Below are positions 9,826-19,704 of a stretch of DNA of 32,364 nt, one piece after another. Within the stretch, counting starts at the first letter, position 1, and the number at the start of each line of letters is the position of its first letter. The notes under the pieces were generated by a model. It ran no database searches and was not told the DNA's origin. It was given only the letters and a program-made list of their open reading frames with translations. The position numbers and the translations under genes are program-made. The DNA is from Amphimedon queenslandica (lineage: Eukaryota; Porifera; Demospongiae; Haplosclerida; Niphatidae). The stretch covers positions 23,294 to 55,657 of the forward strand of contig NW_003546522.1 in assembly GCF_000090795.2 (NCBI RefSeq). The letters run 5' to 3'.

Positions 9826-9897
9826 CAGATGCATTATCAAAGAATCCTATGAATGGAGAAAAGAAGACACAGGTGCTACAAGTGAAAGACAAAGATC
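9826..9897 (+). pseudogene. Continuation of the older gypsy RNase H fragment
   Basis: After the duplicated ATGGG the frame reads WADALSKNPMNGEKK and runs on with Lys/Asp-rich residues to DLFK. This completes the GKENRW stretch that ends at 544. It is then cut by the start of an LTR at 9898. Confidence 0.7.
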
Positions 9898-9989
9898 TGT
9901 TTAAGCGAAGGTCTTAACCGAATATATTTTAGAATGAAATTTTATCACAAAATAAAAATTAAGAGGGATAGAGAGAATAATGGAGGACT
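9898..9989. repeat. Left half of an interrupted (outer) LTR
   Basis: TGTTTAAGCGAAGGTCTTAA followed by TTTTAGAATGAAAT aligns with the start of the LTR at 9990 and 11924. Only the first half is present; the matching second half lies at 12106-12189. The two halves add up to about the 180-bp LTR length. Confidence 0.65.
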
Positions 9990-10169
9990 TGTTAAGAGTG
10001 ATGGTCTTAACTAATTATTATTAGAATGAAATAATGTCAGAAGACAAGGATTGAGATTGATACAACAAAATGAATAGAGCGAGAGAGATTGAAGAAGACA
10101 TGACAACTTTAGCATGTGTACTCTACTGTCTCTAACGCGCATTCACAGAAGCACATGGCATCCACTACA
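9990..10169 (-). repeat. 3' LTR of the non-coding element
   Basis: Matches 11924-12105 with identical long stretches such as CTTAACTAATTATTATTAGA, GAAGACAAGGATTGA, GCATGTGTACTCTA and AGCACATGGCATC. It ends CCACTACA. Confidence 0.82.
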
Positions 10170-10191
10170 ATACTCACCCCCCAGAGAGGGG
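10170..10191 (-). promoter_or_regulatory. Polypurine tract (minus strand)
   Basis: On the minus strand the bases before the 3' LTR read CTCTGGGGGGTGAGTAT, a purine-rich tract in the expected place. A similar G-run stands next to the LTRs at 17766 and 23361. Confidence 0.55.
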
Positions 10192-10242
10192 CGAGCGAAA
10201 CAAAAAGAAAGTGAAGGTGGAAAGGAGAATTTACAAAAATGA

Positions 10243-10706
10243 CCAACAACAATAATAATAATAATAGAAGAAGAGGAAAGAGCTGTCATAATTATAATAA
10301 TACCTGTCCTTCCTCATCCAGTGGATGCGGTGGTGTAATTTTGTTTTGTACTGTTAACTTTAAAACAATATTAATAATAATAATAATAATAATAATGACA
10401 ATAATAATAATAATAATAGTAATCATTATCAAAAATACCACGCAAGGAGAGAGCAAGTTAGAATGAATGTATATACATGTAGTTTGAGGGAAAGTCAGAA
10501 AAAGATATATAGAAATATTTTAAATATTTAAAATTAGCACATATAGTTAGAAGTTATCCCAGCTCCATCCTCCATGTTGATAGAACGAATTTTAGTCCTA
10601 GTGTCCTTGATACACAAATTGATGGTACATAATAGAGCAAAGGATAGACGGGTACAAACTACGAAGCCAGCAGATGACAGTATTGTAGGGTTGATCCCAT
10701 TTAATT

Positions 10707-10740
<34 letters not shown>

Positions 10741-10824
10741 TAATAAAAATATATTCTCTTTTCAATGATTTGAACCACATGGGTCATAATAATAATAATA
10801 ATAATAATGACAACAACAATAATA
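10243..10824. repeat. Cluster of AAT/ATA microsatellites
   Basis: Trinucleotide runs at about 10243-10265, 10370-10420, 10707-10736 and 10787-10824, separated by unique sequence. A GA run follows at about 10958-10977. They produce spurious Asn- or Ile-rich open frames on both strands. Confidence 0.9.
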
Positions 10825-11099
10825 AAGCGACATGCCAGTCTATGCTGTATATTGAGTTAGTGATGGAATCTTACACACCAACTTGAATGAGTAGTATGAG
10901 GAGTAAGGACTTTGTATAGCCTTTTAACTGAATCCCGTCCAACAAATACATGAGATGTAGAGAGAGAGAGAGAGAGAGTAAAAAATGAGCTGTCTACTCA
11001 TTGAGGGAGGTACTACATGGCAAGTTTGTCTGGTAGACACATCACATACCATAGTTTGAGAGGAATGAGGAAGAGGGATATGTTGTAATGAGAGTGGTG

Positions 11100-11264
11100 A
11101 GACAGCAGAGAGCAAATATATGAGTAAAGTACATGTTGCAGAGTGTTTTCATGGGTGAGAAGAATGTAGGCTGACAGTGGGTCATCATGGGTAGAGTATA
11201 CTCGTCTGACAGTGAGTCGTCAGAAGGAGAATGAGAGTACGTGAGTTAGACTACATCGAAAGGA
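11100..11264 (-). repeat. Leader-like block shared with 24769-24990
   Basis: Shares ACATG(T/C)TGCAGAGTGTT, TGACAGTG(G/A)GTCAT and GTCTGACAGTGAGT in the same order with 24769-24990. In both elements the block lies about 100 bp inside the primer-binding site once the MITE at 11273-11813 is discounted. This suggests a conserved 5' leader or packaging region in two related non-coding LTR families. Confidence 0.55.
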
Positions 11265-11272
11265 GCATGTGG

Positions 11273-11813
11273 CAGACATGGGGTCAATTACGTTCGAATG
11301 TAATCTATTACAATTACTATTACCAGAAAATTTTTGATATTACTATTACTATTACATTACTTGACTAAACTAAAGTAATTATTACTATTACTTAACATTT
11401 GATTCCTGTTACTGTTACTTTATTATTGTAATTGGATTGCATTACTATTACTTTCACGTAAAGGTACATGTACATAAGTAAAAGGTTTTGATATAAAAAT
11501 GTGCTCTCTAGACATGACTAAGCAACTTGAATAAAATTGGATGTGTCACAAAGTTCCTCCTGACAGTGGCACTGACAAATTGACGCTTAATGACTGCTAA
11601 CTGTCAAGTGCAGCATACATGTAATGATTGTAATCAACACATATTACATTGTAATTTCTATTAAAATTACTATTACTGACAGTCTATTTCATATTACTAT
11701 TACAATTACAATGCATTTCAATTTTTTCATGTACTATTATATTACTATTACACCAATATTTGTAATCATTATTATTACTATTACTTTTACTATTACATAT
11801 TACCCCATGTCTG
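11273..11813. mobile_element. hAT-type MITE with a perfect 8-bp duplication
   Basis: Ends are CAGACATGGGGT in inverted orientation. GCATGTGG is duplicated exactly on both sides (11265-11272 and 11814-11821). The inside, especially both flanks, consists of degenerate ATTACTATTACTT-like units in mirrored arrangement, with no coding capacity. Short inverted ends plus an 8-bp duplication are hAT features. Confidence 0.9.
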
Positions 11814-11905
11814 GCATGTGGATGAGAAAACAGTTCAAGCACACGTCCAATGGTCGCTTGTCTTTAATCCTTTAATCTTTATAACCCTAAGCAGTGATTT
11901 GCCAG

Positions 11906-11923
11906 GGCCGTCTGGGTCACCAA
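11906..11923 (-). promoter_or_regulatory. Primer-binding site (minus strand)
   Basis: On the minus strand the bases following the 5' LTR read TTGGTGACCCAGACGGCC, starting with TGG after one T. It is the hallmark that fixes this element's orientation. The tRNA was not identified. Confidence 0.65.
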
Positions 11924-12105
11924 TGTGTAGAGTGAAGGTCTTAACTAATTATTATTAGAATGAAATAATGTTAGAAGACAAGGATTGACATCGATACAAC
12001 AAAATGAATAGAGAGAGAGAGAGATTGAAGAACATATGATAGCTATAGCATGTGTACTCTATTGACTCTAATGCGCATGTGCCGAAGCACATGGCATCTA
12101 CTACA
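11924..12105 (-). repeat. 5' LTR of the non-coding element
   Basis: Starts TGTGTAGAGTGAAGGTC and ends CATCTACTACA. It is the better preserved of the two LTRs. Divergence from the left LTR is modest by eye (a few GA-run and point differences). Confidence 0.82.
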
Positions 12106-12189
12106 AACTAACAGGACAAGAGACAATAGAGCCAAAGGGACATGTGTGTCTCTGATGCGCATGTGCATAAGCACATGGAATTTACTACA
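12106..12189. repeat. Right half of the interrupted (outer) LTR
   Basis: Contains CTGATGCGCATGTGCATAAG and ends ATTTACTACA, matching the second half of the adjacent LTR. It pairs with 9898-9989 to form one LTR split by the younger insertion. Confidence 0.65.
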
Positions 12190-13290
12190 TTAGGCGAGTG
12201 ATAAAACATCAGCAACTTCCGAGGCAACTTCTTTACTACAGGGGTCAGAATCTTCAATATCAGTTTTATTTGGAGTAAATTAAGGAAAACTAGGTGATCT
12301 TCATGAACTAGAGACTGGTTTCCAGTACTTGTCTTTCTTTGGCTAATGAGATGTCATCATTGCTGTTCATACTTTTTTGAGTTGTAGTGCTACATTTTAA
12401 TTTAAAATCATGACTAATATCAATCAGGATCAGCCTTGATACATTCCTGTATCATGGATTTTGGTAGCCTGCAAAGCAATGAGTTTAGTATGATACAATC
12501 ATGATGATCATCCATTATACAACCATGCTGGAGTACAGCCCTGGTTTAGCCAGAGCAACAGACATGATTCAACTGTGATGTCAGTCAGGGCTGTATCAAA
12601 TAGACATCAGGCTTGAATCATTGATTTTGGGTAGTGGCCTGTATCAAAGATAATAATTCTTTGCTGTGTACCACTGGAAGTCTGTTTCCTATTTAATCTT
12701 TTACAATTTTTTTGGCTCTTCTATTTTGTGCTGCTATTGATCTTTCTTATATTAAACAAATCAATTTTGCAGGCTATATTTGTTTTAGTTGGATTTGTTA
12801 TGAATTAATCGTAACAACTGAAATATAGGAGCCAATGCATGCATGCATATACACATTATAATCACAGACATGAAATCAATATATGTGTAATCAAGATTCA
12901 CTTCTAAATGATCCATGGCATTGATACTCATATAGTTAACTAGTATAAATGTTTTATTAATGAAATAAAAATTTGGGCATGGTATAATGAATGTAGTGTT
13001 TTGTTTATAAATTGGAATGTTGATTAGCAAGCAATTCCTGATTATTTTTTTAAAGGTATGGCAATTAATTGCTCCAATGTATTTTCATTGAAATACTTTG
13101 TTAGCGAGATTTCGTGAAGTATTCTCCCTAACATGTTCATTTAAAGTAGGTTGTAACTTTGCAAGGATGAATTGTTAAAGGCTTTAACAATGCAAATAGG
13201 TAATGAAATTTTTCCTATAAAATAACAATTGGAACAGATTTCTTGCATATTGTTATTATTTTAGACAATTTTTTTGCAATGTATGCCTGT
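12190..13290. other. AT-rich interval, no gene supported
   Basis: The only coding hint is on the minus strand next to the LTR: the stretch KTDIEDSDPCSKEVASEVAD is open to a stop at 12190-12192, with NDDISLAKERQVLETSL a little further upstream in a nearby frame. This could be the acidic end of an eroded gene. A small hairpin TGATACATTCCTGTATCA is present near 12437. The minus frame at 12785-13030 is low-complexity Ile/Asn/Tyr-rich and is not counted. Confidence 0.4.
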
Positions 13291-13329
13291 GTTTCTGGTG
13301 ATTAACAGAACTACATTCTTGAAGCATAT

Positions 13330-14260
13330 CAGGTAGAGCCTAACAAAGTTGTACATCTGATTAAACTGTCTTTTGAGTGCCATGATATTTATTTCCCAAA
13401 GTACCATTTAGCTCTGAAACCAAAACATTGAGTAAACCCATAAAGGACCCCACAGCTCAACCATACCAACAATATGCTGTAGCCAATGCATATTTGCAGT
13501 GTAAATGGTGCAGGAGTAGAAATTCCCAGTTTCCTGATAGAAAGTTCACAGCATACGGTATGCAATGCTTAGGTCATTTTTCTTAATTTTATCAGAGAGT
13601 AGAAAAGGTGAAATGCTTGTAGTCTTGGGGTAAGAAGAAAGAGGAAATGAGTTCTGCATAAAAAGTAACGACGCTCTATATTCTGATGGCCTGAGAAAAG
13701 AATTATTCTCTACAGATCGGGACACTTGTTAAATTTTATGTGGTGGCTTTACTCGCCTAAGTACTCTATTAATACAGCCTATGTGTTTGTGCAGGCTGTA
13801 AGGTTAAGAATTATAACTGGAATCAAACCATAGTTTCTCTAACTGTTTGAATACTCCTTCAATAATGGAGTGCATGTAATCTATGGGAATTGATTCTGGA
13901 AATTAAAGATACTCTGACAGAAAACAATAACCCTTTGCACAAAACTTAGTACTTTTCTCTTGCTCAGCTTCTGCAGCCCACTTTATTTCATGTAATGATC
14001 TCAAGAGATGCTGATCATGAGGAGGATATATAAGAACTCGGTTGTGCACTTCTCCTTTGTCTGAACAGTAAAAACACCTGTGCTCCCCAATAAATAGTTT
14101 AGTAATAGTGATTGCTGCTTTTCCTGGTAGGTGGAAAATCCCCAAAACCAACTTGGCACAAATAAAGACATGTGATGTAGAAGACAGCAGGCATTCAAAT
14201 TGATGGATGACCAATCAAGTAGGTATTGCTTGTATTTCCTGGTTTTATGTAGTGTAGATA
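13330..14260 (-). pseudogene. TNP2/CACTA (EnSpm)-like transposase fragment
   Basis: Minus-strand remnant of a large transposase of the tnp2 type known from plant and animal EnSpm/CACTA elements. The clearest block (14214-13903) reads GIFHLPGKAA, then EHRCFYCSDKGEV with a CX2C zinc pair, LIYPPHDQHLLRS and a KGYCFLSEYL motif. Past a stop the same frame gives PESIPIDYMHSIIEGVFKQL, the D-Y-M-H...EGV signature of this family. LHKHIGCINRVLRRVKPPHK and ASLLFMQNSF follow towards 13650. Further fragments (SELNGTLGNKYHGT near 13400) match the distal part. Several stops and shifts are present. Terminal repeats of the element were not found. Confidence 0.65.
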
Positions 14261-14331
14261 TATTTAGTATGAAAAAATTAACCACATAACCACAACTAAA
14301 TTAGTTCCACCTCACTACTCACAATCTCACA

Positions 14332-15009
14332 TTAATGAGGGCTTGCGCATGCAAATAATACTTCAGCTGCATTGCAGCATGATATGCTTTCTTCCAGTTT
14401 CTTGCAGCAGCTGTATAGCTCTATTATGTGTTGAATATATCTCTTGACTGGTCTTAAAGTGACTCTCAGCAACATCCTTTTGCTGTAGGTTACATAATAA
14501 AATGGCATAATCAAACATTTCTCAAACGTTTGCAGGAGCAACACAGTACATTTGCATGCCCTTCTCAATAATGCTTGCATTTCTAGCTAACTTCTGCCAC
14601 AAAAGGCAGTTTTGAGAATCAATTCTAATAATTGGGTTGGCCATATGTCTTACAGATTTTGGATCATATCTGATTACTTGAAAGTATCGGGCATCATACT
14701 CCTTAGTGTTGAATCCAGGACAAAACTTGTAGCCTCCAATTTTTGAGATTTGACAACAGATAGACAAAAACTCATCACATGATCCAATATATCCTTTCTC
14801 CTTACTTATTATCAGGACCTGAAGGACATAATTGCCTGTCTCATTTTTATTCTGCTCAGCAAACCAGACTGTGGATGATACTGTAATTCCTTCTGAGTGC
14901 AGACTAGCACCTTTGCTTTGTCATCTTTCGCAGGGTAGTTGTACAAAAAGAAAACTAGATCCTCGTATATCTTGGTCTCAATATCTACGATACTGTCCAG
15001 GTCTAGCAC
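14332..15009 (-). pseudogene. Unrecognised conserved-type protein fragment, broken
   Basis: Minus-strand reading in three blocks. From 15009 the frame gives DLVFFLYNYPAKDDKAKVL. A shift near 14900 leads into TVWFAEQNKNETGNYVLQVL and then KEKGYIGSCDEFLSICCQ, IGGYKFCPGFN, RYDPKSVRHM, IIRIDSQNCLLWQKLARN. That frame ends at 14522, and a shifted frame (14580-14332) has Cys pairs and basic residues. YKFCPG..RxDSxNC..W resembles an uncharacterised Cys-containing family that I associate with sponges and cnidarians; no function is known to me. It lies directly upstream, in minus sense, of the TNP2-like fragment, so the two may belong to one element. Confidence 0.45.
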
Positions 15010-15159
15010 CTAGAGTCGAGCTCTCTTAGTACAGTGTTTACCTATGTTATTATTAGCACTCTATTATTATTATTATTACGTAATATAATAATTAATGTTT
15101 TTATAATGATGTCATAAATCAAGTATACAGGGAAAAATCAATATTACTGTACTAAAAAC

Positions 15160-15563
15160 TAGTGATGGGCAATATGGCCAATTTTCTTAATTTTCGATAA
15201 TGATCGATAATAGACTTTTTGAGGAAATATCGATTATTAACAATATGATAACCACACCTTCATTTAGGGTGTGTCAAAGGTGTGGCTAATGATTTTGGCA
15301 CTCTACTGGACATGAGAGCAGACTTCCATGCTCTTAAGCCTTGTTTCTCTTCTTATTGTGGTTGGCTCAGCTAACATCTGGTCAGTTGCCTCTTTCTTGC
15401 AGTTCAACAGTGCAATTACTTGTTATAATTAGTTATATAACCTTAATAAATGGGTGTGGTCAATAGATCAATGAAAATTGCATAAAATTTTCAATAATGA
15501 TTCAAATCAATTCCGTAAAATATCGTTTATATTGATACAGAATCGATATATCGCCCATCACTA
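15160..15563. mobile_element. hAT-type MITE, TAGTGATGGGC ends
   Basis: Inverted ends TAGTGATGGGC(A/G)ATAT. The flanks are CTAAAAAC (15152-15159) and CTAAAAAT (15564-15571), an 8-bp duplication with one change. The interior near each end has ATCGAT-rich sequence (TTCGATAATGATCGATAA on the left, GAATCGATATATCG on the right). It is 404 bp and non-coding. The TGATGGGC end type is common in hAT MITEs. Confidence 0.85.
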
Positions 15564-15683
15564 CTAAAAATGTCTTATCCTGTCACGTTACTTTATACAG
15601 TGTTTCTTGAGTGGTATGTGGCGTTGAACACTCTCCTTCCCATATAAACGCTTGAAACTATCCATAGCTACACATTTCAGTAG

Positions 15684-17230
15684 AAATGATAGGAGTGGGC
15701 AAACTGAAAAGGAAACGTCAGCCTTCTGAAAAGCTTTAGGACAAGAAAGTAAAGACTTCGAAGTAATGAACAGTAAGACCTATAGTGGTTGTAAGCATTT
15801 GGTAAGTATTAGCTGATTAGTTTGGTGCAGTTACATTGGAGAGTCTTATGGGTTCAAATTGTGAGTATTCTGACCACTCAAAGTTTCTACAGACAGAAAC
15901 GGTAGAAAAGGTTACAGAAAAGGACTTATTTTTTGATAATAGTGTGATTTGGATGTCTGAAGACACACTATAAAAAGTTATTGTTCAGGAGACCCATCGT
16001 TAGCGTGCCATTTCTATACAATCATCATGACTTGTGTATATAGGGACAAGGCCTTCAGCTAAAGCTAAATGGCCTCAACTAGAGGAAAGTAATGATAGTG
16101 ACAATGATAGTCGTAGCACCAAGAAAAAATTAAACTGACTGCCAGAGAAGAGACTTTACAAGAGGAGGATGCAGAAAATGAAAGTATAATTGTTTAATTT
16201 TGTACTTAAGTAATAATTGATTTGTTATTTTTGACTTAGGTTTTAGTGATAATGATAATTAAAAATATTCGTCTCTGTATGTACCTGTTTATTCATTGAT
16301 AAAGTTAAAGATGTGTGACAATGTATCTTCACATGAACAAGGTATGGATACAGGAGGTGAGGTTATAGTGAATGATTCACCAGGTACATAATTTTAATTT
16401 AGTTTAGTAATCAAAACTATTATGCATTTAGAAGTTACTTGTACCACTTCACATAGCTTTAAGGTAATTATGCATAAATTAAAAAAATAGTATCATTATA
16501 AATTCTAAAGGCAAAAGCAAGCACATTGCCAAGGGTATCTTATTAAATATTTGCATATTGCACATGATTTTATCTTTTTTCATCACCTTTTACTACACGC
16601 AAGCAAAGTACTGCAACTATTAAAGTATTTTAATCCATGCATGCTTATAGTATTATATTAACTTAGGAGAGACTACATTATTGACAAAAAAAACTAGATA
16701 CAGTTCTTCAGCTTATTAATAAAAATTCAAAAGTGAGTTTAAACTTTTAAAAACTTCATTATTTTCCAGCTTGCAGTAAAAAAATTGTCAAGGAAGAGAG
16801 CTCCAAGTTTATAACTGTAAGATACATGTAGCAACATGTTAAAGATTATTATTAAACTGTTAGGATAATGGAATCAATTTCCTAAAAATAAGTACACCAA
16901 ACATACATAAATATGCCCTTTCTCTTTTGGACGCACTATTTACTGAAGAAGAAATGGCTACTTGTAGCCACAAAAATATGAAAGGTAAAAAGTCCAAAGC
17001 CATCCTAAAATTAGGACAAAGTTCAACTAATAAAAGGTATAGTAATATTAAAAATTACATAATTCATTTTACACATAGAGTGTCTTGTTGAAATTTATAG
17101 TGTCCTCTATTATGATGTATTGTAGGATTATTAACTTAATAAAAAATTAATTTTACCACATGTGCATTTAGCATTAATTTCATCATTAAAGGAATTGATC
17201 TTTCCAAGATTAACTGTCTTGAATGGAATT
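15684..17230 (+). pseudogene. Intron-containing gene remnant with a BEN domain
   Basis: Plus-strand candidate built from short exons between plausible GT/AG sites. A first basic exon may start at ATG 15685 (MIGVGKLKRKRQPSEKL). An exon after the acceptor near 15829 reads LESLMGSNCEYSDHSKF. One near 16045 reads RPSAKAKWPQLEESNDSDND. The best exon (16864-17037) carries the first half of a BEN domain, a DNA- and protein-binding domain of chromatin and transcription regulators. After it an acceptor at about 17169 leads into LISSLKELIFPRLT, a good match to the second half. Stops lie in several upstream exons (after SEKL, after SEDTL and in the exon near 16670), so either the exon model is wrong or the gene is eroding. 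An LTR at 17357 follows at once. Confidence 0.5.
16864..17037 (+). other. Exon with the BEN-domain first half
   Basis: Open from a TTAG acceptor at 16863 to a donor AG|GTATAG at 17038. KYALSLLDALFTEEEMATCS matches the BEN-domain core helix with the typical L-F-T/S-x-E-E-(L/M)-A pattern, followed by a basic linker KNMKGKKSKAILKLGQ. The 58 codons contain no stop. Confidence 0.55.
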
Positions 17231-17356
17231 ACATTTTTATATTTTCAGTTTTAACAGCTAATTCTGTCTTAAATCGAGTCAATTTTAAAGTAAGCTGTAT
17301 TATTTTATATTTTGGTTATAACACTCACTAATTCTGTCTAGAATGGAAACAGCAAT

Positions 17357-17560
17357 TGCTAAATGAGATGCTATGAGTATGAGTACTGGCTAGTACTAGG
17401 CTAGTATTATGGCAGGCAGGAGTGCTGCGCTTGGAGAGAGAGCTAACGATGCCTCGTGTTGACACTGAAACACTGATTATAGCAATTACACAGCATGCAT
17501 TATATACAAAGATAGTTCATGAACACCAATGAGTTTTGATATGATGTCATGATAAATCAG
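17357..17560 (-). repeat. Left LTR of the second non-coding element
   Basis: TGCTAAATGAGATGCTATGA through ACACAGCATGCATTATATAC closely matches 25106-25249. It continues unshared to ATCAG (17556-17560), is cut by BEL, and finishes with CTCACTACA at 23352-23360, giving 213 bp in all. Confidence 0.65.
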
Positions 17561-17765
17561 TGTGAGATTAGCTTGCCTCCTCCAGGTTCTCAGACTGTCG
17601 AGACGTCTTGAAGACTCTGTCTTGGCTGGATCGGTTGGGATTTAAAAAAATTTGTCTGTGTTAACAAACTCTTCTTCAACAAAATGCAAGCCCAATGAAC
17701 AACTCAGCATGCTCACAAAAATTAATTAATTACACCTTGATAATTGATTACTCTCATTACTCACA
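17561..17765 (-). repeat. 3' LTR of the BEL element
   Basis: TGTGAGATTAGCTTGCC to TACTCACA, 205 bp. Long identical runs with the other LTR include GTTCTCAGACTGTCGAGACG and ACACCTTGATAATTGATTAC. Confidence 0.92.
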
Positions 17766-17782
17766 CCTCACACTCCCCCGTT
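17766..17782 (-). promoter_or_regulatory. Polypurine tract of the BEL element
   Basis: On the minus strand AACGGGGGAGTGTGAGG immediately precedes the 3' LTR. Confidence 0.65.
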
Positions 17783-18010
17783 GACTGTTACATTTTAAAA
17801 AATGTATCAGTCAATCAGAGACACTGATACAATCAACAATATTAATAATGAAAACACACACAATAATAAGATTAACTATTTTAACATGATATTATGATAC
17901 CTCAATAATTATTAACAGTTAACTGAGCAAATGAGCCTTGATATTGTCCCAAGCTAGAGTAGCTGCAGTTTGAGTAGATCTTAACAGTTTAGGTGAATCC
18001 CTTTGTTCAG

Positions 18011-18367
18011 CTAGAGTATCGACCTCTGGACTAGAGACAGCTTTGGTAGGCTCATTATCTTGGCATCTGAACCTCCTGTAACTCTAGGCTCAGTGCTAGT
18101 TACTTCAGTAGATGAGACATTTCTCACTTCATAAGGAAATAAGCGTTGGACTGGACGTTTCAAAAGCATAGTCTTTCCTTTCCCATTGGAGACCACAACT
18201 ACAGCACAATTATGGCCATCACTTCCTGGGATTAGTTCCTTGATTCTTCCAAGATTCCAAAATCCTCTCTTACAATCTTCATTATGTATCACTACCACAT
18301 CTCCTACTGCTATATTAGGTCCAGTAGATCCTTGATTATGAAATCTGTGAACATCTCGCTGCTGCAA
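18011..18367 (-). pseudogene. pol: BEL integrase C-terminal domain (DUF5641-like)
   Basis: Open from 18367 to 18011. VGDVVVIHNEDCKRGFWNLG followed by RIKELIPGSDG and VQRLFPYE is the characteristic C-terminal module of Pao/BEL integrases, a small beta-barrel thought to help bind chromatin or DNA. Upstream, in minus sense, the frame is broken by a gap to 18549. It ends near the 3' LTR as expected for the end of pol. Confidence 0.8.
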
Positions 18368-18548
18368 TAGATATTCGAATTTCCATCATTTGAAAAATGA
18401 TCAAGTATTTGATGGAGACTCTGGACTCTCTTATTCAAAAATGAGCTGATACTTCAAAATTATCATCCTCTTCAGGAACACCAAATTATCAGGTAAACTA
18501 GAAATCCTTCCTATTATTAGATGCAAAGGTGTTAATGGCTCCTTGTTA

Positions 18549-19393
18549 TCATCTTATGATAGAACAGTGTTCAAGAATTATAACTATCATTTCCACCTCT
18601 TTTACCAAAGTTAGGAGCTCTTCATGAGTTAACTTGGCTCTTCTAATAGTCTTCAAACACAGTTTGACAAATTGAATGAGGCGTTCAAATATTCCTCCCC
18701 ACCATGGAGCTTTAGCCACATTAAAGGCCCAAATCGCATTAAGATCGGAGAAATATCGAGAGACATGAGGATGCTTCACTATCTTCTGCAGAATTACAGC
18801 AGCTCCCTTAAATGTCTTAGTATTATCTGATATGACTTTAGTGGGAAAACCTCGTCTAGCAATAAATGTACGAAAACAACTCAGAAAACAATCAGCAGAT
18901 AAATTATTAACAATATGAACATAAATGGCCTTGTGACACAACATGTGAACTGGCAAATCCACACTCTACTCTCAGATTTCACCCTATCTCTTATATAAAG
19001 TGGCCCAGCAAAATCCACGACAGTGTATGCAAATGGAGTTTCTCTCCTTACTCGAAAAGTTGGGGACTGGTGAAGGTACGGGCACACTGTATGTCCCCTT
19101 CTGCCTTTCTAAAAGTGACAATGCTTTACAAACTGCTTTACTGCTGCTCTGCCCTTAATAACCCAATATCTAGTCTTCAATTCTGTTAATGTATCTTTAA
19201 TCCAATTGTGAAAAATTCTATTATGGGCTTTACATATAAGTTGAGTAAAATGATGTGTACTAGGCAATAAAATAGGATGCAAGGTTTCATAAGAAAATTC
19301 GCCTTGTGGAGCCTTCCCCACATCTCCATATACTGCGAGAATTTTCAAACAATTCGAATTGATGCTTTCATTCTTTAAACTTATGATTAGCAA
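18549..19393 (-). pseudogene. pol: BEL integrase, zinc module and catalytic core, broken
   Basis: Zinc module at 19393-19100: KAHNRIFHNW, TRYWVIKGRAAVKQFVKHC with the HHCC spacing of BEL integrases. The core follows in a shifted frame: VVDFAGPLY gives the first Asp near 19010, ISDNTKTF the second Asp near 18830, and APWWGGIFERL the Glu near 18690. All three catalytic positions are present, but frameshifts fall near 19090 and 18920 and the frame after EVEMIV is uncertain. Confidence 0.85.
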
Positions 19394-19704
19394 TCAATAC
19401 CTTCTGACACTCAACTACCCACATATATTCTGCTTTCAAACTGTAATTCTCCAAATTATGCTCAATATTACTCCTTTTAATGCTATCAATAAATCTCAAT
19501 ACAAATTCTGTCACTCTGCAAAGCTTCTCCAATGAACTATAATTATTCAAAACTATTAAATGCTGAAGCTTGCAGTCATGTACCTATAAACTATATGTAT
19601 GCCTACACGTTTTGCTACAACACGTTACGTTATGCATTTCGTAAATGCGCAGCTTTTGCAAACACTCCAAGGGCATCTCTCCCGGTGGATCTTCTATCAG
19701 ATAC

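Larger units (their letters stand above)
9990..12105 (-). mobile_element. Non-coding LTR element (LARD/TRIM type), minus strand
   Basis: Two ~180-bp LTRs beginning TGT and ending ACA enclose about 1.75 kb with no retroelement frame. Orientation is set by the primer-binding site next to the right LTR and the polypurine tract next to the left LTR, both reading on the minus strand. The interior is made of AAT and GA microsatellites, a leader-like block shared with 24769-24990, and a hAT-type MITE. It must have relied on enzymes of another element. It lies inside an LTR of its own family. No target duplication could be seen. Confidence 0.78.

Noticed and set aside
10239-10780. Asn- and Ile-rich open frames on both strands
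   Set aside because: They arise from AAT microsatellites and show no other protein-like feature.
11624-11875. 83-codon plus-strand open frame
   Set aside because: It lies in the ATTACT repeat of the MITE and crosses its border; low complexity.
12425-12650. Possible MITE from repeated GTATCA motifs
   Set aside because: The pieces (CTGTATCA, TGATACA) are short and no consistent inverted ends or duplication could be set.
12785-13030. 81-codon minus-strand open frame
   Set aside because: AT-rich, with biased Ile/Asn/Tyr/Phe composition and no conserved-looking motif.
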